Shown here in pieces: positions 1 to 7,581 of a DNA stretch of 39,681 nucleotides; position 1 is the first letter of the stretch; each line of letters opens with the position of its first letter. The position numbers and the translations under genes were made by a program. The notes under the pieces were generated by a model. It worked only from the letters and a program-made list of their open reading frames with translations. It ran no database searches and was not told the DNA's origin. The DNA is from HLUCCA09 sp038757905 (GTDB taxonomy: Bacteria; Pseudomonadota; Alphaproteobacteria; Rhodobacterales; Rhodobacteraceae), in contig JBCDGG010000023.1 of the NCBI GenBank assembly GCA_038757905.1, forward strand, positions 1 to 39,681. Reading direction: 5' to 3'.

Positions 1-65
1 AGATTGATCGCGGTTGTCGTCTTGCCGACGCCGCCCTTTTGGTTTGCCACACAGATCGTCTTCAC
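1..65 (-). CDS. parA: ParA chromosome-partitioning ATPase, N-terminal fragment
   Basis: Only the first 21 codons are in the window; the gene continues past the left edge. The reading begins at a GTG (63-65) and gives M-K-T-I-C-V-A-N-Q followed by KGGVGKTT, the deviant Walker A motif of ParA/Soj ATPases. The start overlaps the rsmG stop by four bases (GTGA), so translation is probably coupled. ParA acts with ParB, which binds parS, to move newly replicated origins. The order mnmG-rsmG-parA (usually followed by parB) is the standard alphaproteobacterial arrangement, and two parS sites lie just upstream in this operon. Identity rests on the motif plus position; parB is inferred to follow outside the window. 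Confidence 0.9.
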   Translation of the reverse strand, partial: MKTICVANQKGGVGKTTTAIN

Positions 66-727
66 CTTTGGCTCACCTCTTGTCGTCTGCTCAGATCGGT
101 ACATTCGAGAATGCGCGCCTCTGGCTCCGTTATACTGGGGTGGGACTTCAGGGTGAAGCGCCAGTGTGGGTCTGCTTGGGCGATCTCTTCTCGATAACGG
201 GCGCCCTTTGGGAAGAGCATGACCGTATCGGCTCGGATGTGCGGTGCGGCAGCCTCGAAGAGCGCATCGAGCGGCGCGAAAGCGCGGGCAGTGATGAGGT
301 CGGCTCCCAGGGGCGGCACGTGTTCGATACGCTCAGCGCGAATCGTGGCTGGCAAATCGAGCTCCCGGCAGGCGGTGGCAAGGAATGCCGCCTTTCGTTT
401 GTCGGATTCGACGAGGGTAAAAGTCGTGGGCCAGTGAAGGCCTTTTGCCATGAGAGCACAAACGATTGCGGGTAAGCCGCCGCCAGACCCAACATCTAGC
501 CAGAGCGCCGGAGGCTGCCGGACCAGGTGAAAGACTTGTGCCGAGTCCCGCATGTGCCGGGACCAGAGGTTGGGCAGCGTACGCGGGCTGATCAGGTTGA
601 CCGTTTTCGTCCAGCGTCGGAGCAGGGCGGCGAAGTGGAGAAGTCCTTGGGCTGTTTCACGTGAAACATCCAAGCTGGCGGAGATCTCATTTGGATCGTC
701 GGGGTCCGATGCGCTCAACTCGCTCAC
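62..727 (-). CDS. rsmG: 16S rRNA (guanine-N7)-methyltransferase RsmG
   Basis: RsmG (GidB) methylates G527 (E. coli numbering) of 16S rRNA with S-adenosylmethionine. The 221-residue product has the family's usual length and the SAM-binding motif LDVGSGGGLPAIV at about residues 77-89, plus the N-terminal W-x-K-x-x-N-L-I-S stretch near residues 39-47. The GTG start overlaps the mnmG stop (GTGA), and the stop overlaps the parA start in the same way. Residues 21-25 (VSRET) are encoded by a perfect ParB-binding palindrome, a common placement in alphaproteobacteria. It belongs to the minus-strand block rho-mnmE-mnmG-rsmG-parA. Confidence 0.96.
   Translation of the reverse strand: MSELSASDPDDPNEISASLDVSRETAQGLLHFAALLRRWTKTVNLISPRTLPNLWSRHMRDSAQVFHLVRQPPALWLDVGSGGGLPAIVCALMAKGLHWPTTFTLVESDKRKAAFLATACRELDLPATIRAERIEHVPPLGADLITARAFAPLDALFEAAAPHIRADTVMLFPKGARYREEIAQADPHWRFTLKSHPSITEPEARILECTDLSRRQEVSQR
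653..668. promoter_or_regulatory. parS centromere site 1 (ParB binding)
   Basis: TGTTTCACGTGAAACA is a perfect 16-bp palindrome identical to the bacterial parS consensus. It lies inside the 5' part of rsmG, where it encodes VSRET. ParB loads here as a CTP clamp and spreads; ParA then segregates the origin region. The site is about 5.3 kb from the proposed oriC and 0.6 kb from parA. Confidence 0.95.
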
Positions 728-2598
728 GCGGAGAGCTTTTCCGCACGCCGGATGCAGGCCAGCAGAAGGGTCAAAGCGGCCGGTGTCATGCCTTGGATCC
801 GCCCCGCCTGCCCAAGCGTTTCGGGCTGCGTTCTTTCCAGCTTTTCCCGAAGTTCTGTGGACAAGCCATCTATGCCTGCATAGTCGAGCGTTGCGGGGAT
901 TGCGATGGCCTCGTCCCGCGCGAGTCGCGCCGCATCCTCGACCTGACGACGTGCATAATGGGCATAAAGGGCATCGTTCGCGATCTGGGCCAAGGCACCG
1001 CGATCATGGCCGGACATCTCCGGGACAAGCGCGCACAGGACGTCCGTTGAGGCACCTGGAAGCGATAATGCTTCCTCGCCATTGCGCGCGGGCCCAGTCT
1101 CAGTCACCCGCACCCCTGCCCTGTTAAGATCGCGCGCCGTCAGACGAATCTGTCGCAGCACCGCCCGGACAGTTTCTATCTGCCCCTGCTTCCGGTCAAA
1201 CGCCGCCTGACGTGCGGCGCTCACGATCCCCAGAGCGCGGCCCAACGGTGTCAGACGTTGATCTGCATTGTCCGCGCGCAGGGTCAGGCGGTACTCCGCC
1301 CGTGATGTGAACATCCGATAGGGCTCCATGACCCCTTGGGTCACGAGGTCGTCCACCATCACGCCGATGTACGAGGTGGTTCGCTCGAACACTGTCTCTT
1401 CGCGGCCTAGAGCGTCGGCCGCCGCATTGATGCCGGCCACGAGGCCTTGCGCTGCGGCTTCCTCATAGCCTGTCGATCCATTGATCTGGCCCGCGAGATA
1501 CAGTCCAGCCACATCGCGCACGGAAAGCGTGCGCGTAAGCGCTCTTGGGTCAACGTAGTCGTACTCAATTGCATATCCGGGCTTGAGAATCTCTACCGAT
1601 TCCAAGCCGGTAATGGTACGGACATAGCGCGCCTGCACTTCTTCGGGCAGCGAAGTGGATATCCCATTCGGATAAACCGTGAAATCGTGTACACCCTCGG
1701 GCTCGAGAAAAATCTGGTGCGAGTCCTTATCGGCGAAGCGCGTGACTTTGTCTTCGATAGAGGGGCAGTAGCGCGGGCCGACGCCCTCGATCCTTCCGCC
1801 ATACATCGCGGAACGGGACAGATTCTCCCTGATAATTTCGTGGGTTGCTTCATTGGTGCGCGTGATGCCGCAAGAAACCTGTTTCGCCTGAACGCTCGTC
1901 GTCAGAGACGAAAAGAAAAACGGATCCTCGTCGCCCGGCTGGAGGTCCACGCGCGTCCAGTCGATCGTCGTCCCGTCCAGACGAGGCGGCGTGCCGGTCT
2001 TGAGGCGCCCGACCGGAAGACCGAGGCCCTGAACCCGTTCCGCCAGGCGAGAGACCCGTTCTGCCCCCAGACGCCCCCCGGGAATGGTACGGTCTCCAAT
2101 GTGGATGGTGCCGTTCAGGAAGGTTCCGCTCGTCAGAATCACGGCCGAAGCACGTAGTTCGCGCCCGTTGGACAATTGAACCCCGGTGACCCGGTCCCGA
2201 TCCATACAGAGGTCGACAACCTCGCCCTCTACGACGGTCAGCCCATCCTGCTCGGCGATAAACCTCTGCATTTCTGCGCGGTATAGGCTCCGGTCGGCCT
2301 GCGCGCGGGGCCCCCGGACAGCAGGGCCTTTCCTTCGGTTCAGCAGCCGAAACTGAATGCCAGCCGCGTCGGCCGCACGCCCCATCAGCCCATCGAGGGC
2401 GTCGATTTCACAAACGAGATGCCCTTTCCCAAGGCCACCAATCGCAGGATTGCAGGACATCACGCCGATGTCGCTCGTCCGAAGCGAGATCAGGGCTGTC
2501 CGGGCACCCAGGCGCGCTGCGGCGGACGCAGCCTCCGTTCCCGCATGGCCAGCGCCGATCACGACAACATCATAGTCAGGTTGTTTCACGTGAAACAC
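724..2598 (-). CDS. mnmG: tRNA uridine-5-carboxymethylaminomethyl modification enzyme MnmG (GidA)
   Basis: MnmG is the FAD-dependent partner of MnmE; the complex installs (carboxymethyl)aminomethyl groups at wobble U34 of several tRNAs. Seen: an N-terminal dinucleotide fold (VVVIGAGHAGTEAA), the family motif M-S-C-N-P-A-I-G-G-L-G-K-G-H, the stretch GTFLNG, and a C-terminal helical region ending AEKLSA. Full length is about 620-630 residues, as in the family. The start is uncertain. An ATG at 2616 would overlap mnmE by 16 bases. A GTG at 2598 gives M-F-H-V-K-Q-P-D-Y. A GTG at 2589 has an AGGAG 8 bases upstream. Both GTG codons lie on or beside parS site 2. I give the 2598 start. The stop overlaps the rsmG start. 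Confidence 0.94.
   Translation of the reverse strand: MFHVKQPDYDVVVIGAGHAGTEAASAAARLGARTALISLRTSDIGVMSCNPAIGGLGKGHLVCEIDALDGLMGRAADAAGIQFRLLNRRKGPAVRGPRAQADRSLYRAEMQRFIAEQDGLTVVEGEVVDLCMDRDRVTGVQLSNGRELRASAVILTSGTFLNGTIHIGDRTIPGGRLGAERVSRLAERVQGLGLPVGRLKTGTPPRLDGTTIDWTRVDLQPGDEDPFFFSSLTTSVQAKQVSCGITRTNEATHEIIRENLSRSAMYGGRIEGVGPRYCPSIEDKVTRFADKDSHQIFLEPEGVHDFTVYPNGISTSLPEEVQARYVRTITGLESVEILKPGYAIEYDYVDPRALTRTLSVRDVAGLYLAGQINGSTGYEEAAAQGLVAGINAAADALGREETVFERTTSYIGVMVDDLVTQGVMEPYRMFTSRAEYRLTLRADNADQRLTPLGRALGIVSAARQAAFDRKQGQIETVRAVLRQIRLTARDLNRAGVRVTETGPARNGEEALSLPGASTDVLCALVPEMSGHDRGALAQIANDALYAHYARRQVEDAARLARDEAIAIPATLDYAGIDGLSTELREKLERTQPETLGQAGRIQGMTPAALTLLLACIRRAEKLSA
2582..2597. promoter_or_regulatory. 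parS centromere site 2, on the mnmG translation start
   Basis: A second perfect TGTTTCACGTGAAACA palindrome. It lies in the mnmE-mnmG junction and overlaps the start region of mnmG, where it encodes F-H-V-K. The candidate mnmG start at 2589 is inside the palindrome and the one at 2598 is at its edge. It is about 1.9 kb from site 1 and 3.2 kb from the proposed oriC. Confidence 0.95.
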
Positions 2599-2600
2599 TC

Positions 2601-3887
2601 CTACTTCCCGATGCAAAACTGCGAGAAGATCTCGCCAAGCACGTCTTCCACACCGATCCGCCCAACGACCTCATCCAACGCGCCAACGGCATGCCTCACC
2701 AGTGCACTCACAAGCTCAACGTGATCCGGCGCCGTCCGTAGCATATTGCCAGCCTCTTCCAAAGCCTCCGATGCCGACTGCAACGCGGCTGCCTGCCGGT
2801 CCGTCAGGGCCACGCCCGCAGACGCGACCCGCTCGCCCAAGACCTTGCCAATCTCTTGCACGAGGTCATCAACGCCAGCCCCCGTCAAACCAGACACCGA
2901 AAGGACACCCGACGGTTCTTCCCGCAAGTCCGCCTTGCCATTGATGAGGAGGTCGCCCGGCTTGGCGCTTACGCCATCGGGTACCTCATCCACAAACACC
3001 CGCAGATCCGCAGCCAAGGCACGTTCCATCGCTCGTTCGACACCCGCCCTCTCCACCTGATCGGTCGCATCCCGCAGACCGGCCGTATCCAGCAACGTGA
3101 TGAGCTGTCCGGCAATCTCGATCCGCACCTCCAGTACATCCCGCGTCGTCCCGGCAATCTCAGAGGTCAAAGCCGCCGGACGGCCAGCCAGTCGATTGAG
3201 CAGCGTCGACTTCCCCACATTGGGGGCCCCGACAATCGCCACCTCGAAGCCCCGCGCGATTTGGCTTGCTGCGGCAACACCCTTCCGCTCCCTATCCATC
3301 TCTTCAGAAAGACGCTGCAGACGGTCCGCCAGATCTGCGGTCACCTCCTGCGGCACCTCTTCATCCGCAAAGTCCACACTCACTTCGATCACCGCCAAAG
3401 CCCGTATGAGGGCGTCCCGCCAGGCATCGGCCAGTCCACGCAGTGCGCCATCCAGCACACGAACGGCCTGTCTCCGCTGCGCTTCCGTCTCGGCGACCAG
3501 TAGCGCGCCCAGCCCCTCCACCGCGGCCAGATCCATCTTGTCATTGATCAGGGCGCGATGGGTGAACTCACCTGGCCCTGCCATCCGCGCCCTTGGCGTC
3601 GCCGCGAACTCCGTCAGGACGCGCCGAACGACGGCCTCGCTCCCGTGAAGATGAAACTCCGCGACCTTCTCGCCGGTAAAGCTCTGACCGTCGGGAAAGA
3701 GCACTACCATCCCTATGTCAATAAGCTCCTCTGAACACCATATCTTGCGTAGCGCCAGCACTCTCGGCTCTGGCAAGGGACGGCGTGTGACGGCTGAAAC
3801 AAGGTCCCACGCAAGCGGACCGCTCGCGCGGAGGACACTGACACCCGCCCGGCCCGGCGCCGTGGACCGCGCGAAAATCGTGTCCAT
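2601..3887 (-). CDS. mnmE: tRNA modification GTPase MnmE (TrmE)
   Basis: MnmE is the GTPase half of the MnmEG tRNA wobble-uridine modification complex. The 428-residue protein shows the N-terminal tetrahydrofolate-binding domain (MDTIFARSTAPGRAGVSVLR), a helical domain, and an inserted G domain with Walker A GAPNVGKS (220-227), GTTRD (246-250) and DTAGLR (267-272). It ends in the signature C-x-G-K (Cys425). The G4 motif, normally N-K-x-D, reads G317-K-A-D with an Asn just before it, a mild deviation. The gene starts 13 bases after rho and ends at the mnmG start region, so it is probably co-transcribed with both. Confidence 0.96.
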   Translation of the reverse strand: MDTIFARSTAPGRAGVSVLRASGPLAWDLVSAVTRRPLPEPRVLALRKIWCSEELIDIGMVVLFPDGQSFTGEKVAEFHLHGSEAVVRRVLTEFAATPRARMAGPGEFTHRALINDKMDLAAVEGLGALLVAETEAQRRQAVRVLDGALRGLADAWRDALIRALAVIEVSVDFADEEVPQEVTADLADRLQRLSEEMDRERKGVAAASQIARGFEVAIVGAPNVGKSTLLNRLAGRPAALTSEIAGTTRDVLEVRIEIAGQLITLLDTAGLRDATDQVERAGVERAMERALAADLRVFVDEVPDGVSAKPGDLLINGKADLREEPSGVLSVSGLTGAGVDDLVQEIGKVLGERVASAGVALTDRQAAALQSASEALEEAGNMLRTAPDHVELVSALVRHAVGALDEVVGRIGVEDVLGEIFSQFCIGK

Positions 3888-3900
3888 CCGCCGCGCTGCC

Positions 3901-5172
3901 TCAGGTGTTCATCGAGTCGAAGAAGTCGGAGTTCGTTTTGGTCTGCTTCAGTTTCGAGATCAGGAACTCGATCGCATCCGTAGTGCCCATCGGGTTCAGG
4001 ATACGGCGCAGCACAAAGGTTTTCTGCAGATCGCCTTTGTCGACCAGCAGCTCCTCCTTCCGTGTCCCGGATTTCAGAATGTCCATCGCCGGGAAGACGC
4101 GCTTGTCGGCCACCTTGCGGTCCAGCACGATCTCGGAATTGCCGGTGCCCTTGAACTCTTCGAAGATCACCTCGTCCATCCGCGATCCGGTGTCGATCAG
4201 CGCGGTCGCGATAATGGTGAGCGACCCGCCCTCTTCGATGTTGCGCGCCGCACCGAAGAACCGCTTCGGTCGCTGCAGGGCATTGGCATCGACACCCCCG
4301 GTCAGAACCTTGCCGGAGGACGGCACGGTCGTGTTGTACGCCCGCCCCAACCGCGTGATGGAGTCCAGCAGGATCACCACATCCCGCTTGTGCTCCACCA
4401 GCCGCTTGGCCTTCTCGATCACCATTTCAGACACCGCCACGTGGCGCGACGCCGGCTCATCGAAGGTTGACGAAATCACCTCGCCCTTCACGGAGCGCTG
4501 CATATCGGTCACTTCTTCGGGACGCTCGTCGATCAGCAGTACGATCAGATAGCATTCCGGGTGATTGCTCTCGATCGAATGCGCAATGTTCTGCAGCAGA
4601 ACCGTCTTGCCGGTCCGGGGCGGCGCCACGATCAGCGACCGCTGGCCCTTTCCGATCGGCGCGACCAGGTCGATAATCCGGGCGGAGCGGTCCTTCACCG
4701 TCGGATCCTCGAGCTCCATCTTCAGCCGCTCATCGGGATAGAGCGGCGTCAGGTTGTCGAAGGCCACCTTGTGCCGGGCCCGCTCCGGATCCTCGAAGTT
4801 GATCTGCGTGACCTTGGTCATCGCAAAGTAGCGCTCGCTCTCTCTCGGGGCCTGCAGCACCCCCTCCACGGTGTCGCCGGTGCGCAGGCCATACTGGCGC
4901 AAGGTATCGGGAGAGACATAGATGTCGTCGGGCCCGGGCAGATAGTTCGCCTCGGGCGAGCGGAGGAAGCCGAACCCGTCCTGCATCACCTCCAGGACCC
5001 CGTCGCCGGAAATCTCCCACCCGTCTTCGGCGCGCTCTTTCAGGATCGAGAACATCATCTCGCCCTTGCGCATCGTCGACGCGTTATCGATTTCCAGATC
5101 TTCGGCCATCGCCAAAAGGTCTTTCGGCGTCTGCGCCTTGAGCTCGGCGAGGGTTACGGATTGGTCCGTCAT
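3901..5172 (-). CDS. rho: Transcription termination factor Rho
   Basis: Hexameric RNA helicase that ends transcription of untranslated RNA. The 423-residue product has the N-terminal Rho helix-bundle region (LAELKAQTPKDLLAMAEDLEI), an RNA-binding OB fold with GFGFLRSPEANYL (66-78), Walker A APPRTGKT (183-190), Walker B VVILLDS, and the Q and R loop regions. The ATG is preceded by AAGGA at an 8-base spacing. The 150 bases between hemJ and rho are GC-rich; rho leaders are often autoregulated, but I see no specific element. rho next to mnmE-mnmG-rsmG-parA close to the origin is also the arrangement I recall for Caulobacter and other alphaproteobacteria. Confidence 0.97.
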   Translation of the reverse strand: MTDQSVTLAELKAQTPKDLLAMAEDLEIDNASTMRKGEMMFSILKERAEDGWEISGDGVLEVMQDGFGFLRSPEANYLPGPDDIYVSPDTLRQYGLRTGDTVEGVLQAPRESERYFAMTKVTQINFEDPERARHKVAFDNLTPLYPDERLKMELEDPTVKDRSARIIDLVAPIGKGQRSLIVAPPRTGKTVLLQNIAHSIESNHPECYLIVLLIDERPEEVTDMQRSVKGEVISSTFDEPASRHVAVSEMVIEKAKRLVEHKRDVVILLDSITRLGRAYNTTVPSSGKVLTGGVDANALQRPKRFFGAARNIEEGGSLTIIATALIDTGSRMDEVIFEEFKGTGNSEIVLDRKVADKRVFPAMDILKSGTRKEELLVDKGDLQKTFVLRRILNPMGTTDAIEFLISKLKQTKTNSDFFDSMNT

Positions 5173-5322
5173 GGGGAGGGTCCTTGGATACAGATCAGCC
5201 CCGCGCAGGCGGCCGTCTCGATTCGGTCATCGGAAGCACCGGGGGAAGCCAGCAGGACAGCCAGCGGCGGTGAGGTAAGACGTGTGTGGCCCGGAGTCAA
5301 GCCGCCAGGCACGGCACCCCTG

Positions 5323-5778
5323 TCAGATCGGCCGCGCGATCACGGCGACGACGATGACGATGAGCAGCAGCGTCGGCACCTCGTTCATCATCCGGTAGGT
5401 CCGCCCGCTGCGTGTGTTTTCCCCGGCCACGAGATCCTTCCGGCGCAACCCGCACCAATGGTGGAACCACGTCATGGTCACCACGGCCGCACCCTTGGCA
5501 TAGGGCCAGGCGGCGTACCAATCCACGATCCCGGGCGTCAGCGCCAGCGCCAGGCCGAAGATCCAGGTAGAGATCATGGCCGGGTTCATGATCAGCTTGA
5601 AGAGCTTGCGCTCCATCATCTGAAAGAGGGCATCCGTGTCCGTTCCGGGCGACGTTTGCTCCGTGTGATGAACGAACAGCCGGGGCAGGTAGAACAGCCC
5701 CGCCATCCAGGCGATCATCGAGATCACATGCAGCGACTTCGTCCAGGGGTAGGCATAGATCAGCCAATCACCGATCAT
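5323..5778 (-). CDS. hemJ: Protoporphyrinogen IX oxidase HemJ
   Basis: HemJ is the membrane heme-binding enzyme that oxidises protoporphyrinogen IX to protoporphyrin IX in many proteobacteria lacking HemG/HemY. The 151-residue product has about four hydrophobic segments and the family opening W-L-I-Y-A-Y-P-W-T-K-S-L-H-V with conserved His17, then MAGLFYLPRLFVHH and the M-x-E-R-K-L region. I chose the ATG at 5778, which has GGGAG 5 bases upstream and matches the family start. A longer frame to 5895 would run into the AT-rich origin and adds residues unlike the family. It is the first gene leftward from oriC. Confidence 0.92.
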   Translation of the reverse strand: MIGDWLIYAYPWTKSLHVISMIAWMAGLFYLPRLFVHHTEQTSPGTDTDALFQMMERKLFKLIMNPAMISTWIFGLALALTPGIVDWYAAWPYAKGAAVVTMTWFHHWCGLRRKDLVAGENTRSGRTYRMMNEVPTLLLIVIVVAVIARPI

Positions 5779-5851
5779 GAGATCTCCCGCATCTTTCGCC
5801 TTCTCTAAAATATAAAAAGAAGAAAGATAAAGATGTGATGGTAGTTGGGCC

Positions 5852-5867
5852 TGTGGACGTGTGGACG
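5852..5867. repeat. Tandem 8-bp repeat (TGTGGACG)x2 in oriC
   Basis: Two adjacent perfect copies of TGTGGACG (5852-5859 and 5860-5867). Each carries TGTGGA, the conserved end of a DnaA box, so the pair may be weak DnaA sites in the same orientation as the two strong boxes. Confidence 0.6.
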
Positions 5868-5919
5868 CATGGTCCATCAACAGGTTTGTACGCAACGGGA
5901 CAGACTATCATCATTTCTC

Positions 5920-5928
5920 TGAGGATAA
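5920..5928 (-). promoter_or_regulatory. DnaA box, 8 of 9
   Basis: TTATCCTCA on the minus strand, one mismatch from TTATCCACA. It borders the AT-rich segment 5905-5970. Confidence 0.65.
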
Positions 5929-5940
5929 TTTTACAATTAA

Positions 5941-5953
5941 AATCAGTAGTTTG
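5941..5953 (+). promoter_or_regulatory. Possible IHF binding site in oriC
   Basis: AATCAGTAGTTTG matches the IHF consensus WATCAANNNNTTR at all but one defined position. It lies between the two best DnaA boxes, a usual place for an IHF bend. The consensus is short and AT-rich, so chance is possible. Confidence 0.35.
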
Positions 5954-5975
5954 ATATGTAAAATTTCGGCGTTTC

Positions 5976-5984
5976 TGTGGATAA
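5976..5984 (-). promoter_or_regulatory. DnaA box, perfect
   Basis: TTATCCACA on the minus strand, an exact match to the high-affinity DnaA box, in the middle of the proposed origin. Confidence 0.8.
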
Positions 5985-6154
5985 GGCCGGGATAGATCCA
6001 GCCATCCACAGGGACGGGATGCAATCTGTTCCTTGGGATGGGCGCGGAGCATCTCCGCTCTTATCCCGACGGCTCGCGCCCTCTGGCAAAACCGTCCCAA
6101 AGCGATCACAAAGCACCCGTCGTTTCATCCCGCACTTATCCCCCGGTCTGTCCC

Positions 6155-6754
6155 ATGGGCTCTCCTCTCCTTCTCGCATCGACCTCTGAGACGCGGGCGC
6201 GTCTGCTCCGCGCTGCAGGTGTTCTGATCGACACCATGCCGGCGCGCATCGACGAGGAGAGCGTGCGCGCGTCGCTCGGTGCCGAAGGGGTGTCGGTCCG
6301 CGATATGGCCGATGCCCTGGCCGAGGCGAAGGCGCGTCGAATCGGTCAGTCCAGGCCCGATCGTCTGGTGCTCGGATGCGATCAGACGGCGGAGGTCGAC
6401 GGCGATCTGCTGACCAAACCGGACACGCCGGAAGCGGCGCGCGCCCAACTGGCGCGCCTGTCGGGCAAGCGGCACGCGCTCTACTCCGCGGCTGTGCTCT
6501 ACGAGGAGGGCCGCCCGGTGTGGCGCTTTGTCGATACGGTCCGCCTCCATGCCCGCCCCCTGTCCGAACCCTTCATAGCCGCTTATGTCGAAAGGAACTG
6601 GGACAGTATCCGAACCAGCGTAGGCGGATACCGGCTTGAAGAGGAAGGCGCCCGCTTGTTCACTCGCGTCGAAGGGGATTACTTCACGGTGCTCGGGCTG
6701 CCATTGCTACCGGTTCTCGGGTATCTCGGGACAAGAGGAATTATCGACACATGA
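6155..6754 (+). CDS. maf: Maf family nucleotide pyrophosphatase
   Basis: Maf proteins hydrolyse non-canonical or modified nucleoside triphosphates to monophosphates. Seen: the N-terminal signature L-L-L-A-S-T-S-E-T-R-A-R-L-L (residues 5-18), the RIDEE stretch, and GCDQTAEVDGD in the centre. The 199-residue length from the ATG at 6155 is typical; an upstream in-frame extension to 6038 would lie in oriC and is unlike the family. No clear ribosome-binding site precedes the start. Sequence alone does not let me choose between the dTTP/UTP and the m7GTP subfamilies. The stop overlaps the aroE start (ATGA). It is the first gene rightward from the origin. Confidence 0.92.
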   Translation: MGSPLLLASTSETRARLLRAAGVLIDTMPARIDEESVRASLGAEGVSVRDMADALAEAKARRIGQSRPDRLVLGCDQTAEVDGDLLTKPDTPEAARAQLARLSGKRHALYSAAVLYEEGRPVWRFVDTVRLHARPLSEPFIAAYVERNWDSIRTSVGGYRLEEEGARLFTRVEGDYFTVLGLPLLPVLGYLGTRGIIDT

Positions 6755-7581
6755 CTTCGCCTATCCCGCTGGCTGGCGTGATTGGGTACCCGGCCTCACA
6801 TTCCAGATCACCGCGGCTGCACGGCCATTGGCTTCGCCGGTATGGGCTGCCGGGGCACTACATCCCCCTTGAAATCACGGCGGAAGATCTGTCGACCGTT
6901 CTGGAGACCATGCCACGCATGGGCTTTGTCGGGGCGAACGTTACGATCCCGCACAAGGAAACCGTCCTGCGCATGTGCGATCTCGTGACCGATCGTGCGG
7001 CGCTGATCGGGGCCGTGAACACGCTCATCTTCCGTGAGGACGGGCGCATCCACGGCGACAACACGGATGGCTATGGGTTTCTCGCCAATTTGCGCGCCTC
7101 CGTCCCCTCGTGGCAGCCCAGGGCCGGGCCCAGTGCCGTCTTCGGGGCAGGCGGTGCCAGCCGTGCGGTGATCGTCGCGCTGCTGGAAGCTGGCGTTCCC
7201 GAGATCCGACTGTCCAACCGCAGCCGTCCCCGGGCGGAGGCGATGCGGTCGGAGTTTGGTGCCCGGATCAAGGTGGTGGATTGGGTTAAGGCGGGCGCAA
7301 TGCTCGAAGGGGCCGTGACCGTCGTCAACACCACCTCGCTCGGGATGACCGGGCATCAGGATTATCAGTTCCCGCTGGATTCCCTCGAGCCCGGCGCGCT
7401 GGTGACGGATCTCGTCTATACCCCGCTGGAAACGCAGTTCCTGACAACGGCCCGCGCTGCGGGCTGTCTGACGGTCGATGGCTTGGGCATGCTGTTGCAC
7501 CAGGCCGTTCCCGGGTTCGAGCGCTGGTTTGGCCAACGCCCGGATGTGGACGACGACGCGCGCGCCGCGGCCCTGCTGTGA
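6751..7581 (+). CDS. aroE: Shikimate dehydrogenase
   Basis: Reduces 3-dehydroshikimate to shikimate with NADPH in aromatic amino acid synthesis. The 276-residue protein has the substrate-binding SRSPRLHG (18-25), the catalytic lysine in NVTIPHKE (Lys69), the catalytic Asp106 in NTDGYGF, and the NADP-binding loop FGAGGASRAV (131-140). The C-terminal helix region GLGMLLHQAVPGFERWFG is also typical. Start and stop overlap the neighbouring genes by four bases each, indicating an operon maf-aroE-coaE-dnaQ. Confidence 0.97.
   Translation: MTSPIPLAGVIGYPASHSRSPRLHGHWLRRYGLPGHYIPLEITAEDLSTVLETMPRMGFVGANVTIPHKETVLRMCDLVTDRAALIGAVNTLIFREDGRIHGDNTDGYGFLANLRASVPSWQPRAGPSAVFGAGGASRAVIVALLEAGVPEIRLSNRSRPRAEAMRSEFGARIKVVDWVKAGAMLEGAVTVVNTTSLGMTGHQDYQFPLDSLEPGALVTDLVYTPLETQFLTTARAAGCLTVDGLGMLLHQAVPGFERWFGQRPDVDDDARAAALL

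Larger units (their letters stand above)
5779..6154. other. Probable chromosomal origin of replication (oriC)
   Basis: This 376-base gap carries no credible gene and is strikingly AT-rich for its surroundings, especially 5803-5836 and 5905-5970, which could serve as unwinding elements. It holds a perfect DnaA box (5976-5984), an 8/9 box (5920-5928), and weaker matches at 6002-6010, 6061-6069 and 6136-6144. The box core TGTGGA/TCCACA appears four times between 5852 and 6010. Genes diverge from it: hemJ-rho-mnmE-mnmG-rsmG-parA leftward and maf-aroE-coaE-dnaQ rightward. In Caulobacter oriC lies in the corresponding interval between the rho side and the maf-aroE-coaE-dnaQ side. parS sites 3-5 kb away agree. 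I found no full CtrA site (TTAA-N7-TTAA) here, unlike Caulobacter. Confidence 0.85.

Noticed and set aside
5779..6154. CtrA site in oriC, as in Caulobacter
   Set aside because: Only a lone TTAA (5937-5940) is present; no TTAA-N7-TTAA pair.
5768..6179. Minus- and plus-strand frames across the oriC gap
   Set aside because: Their translations resemble no family, they span the AT-rich element and DnaA boxes, and neither has a convincing ribosome-binding site.
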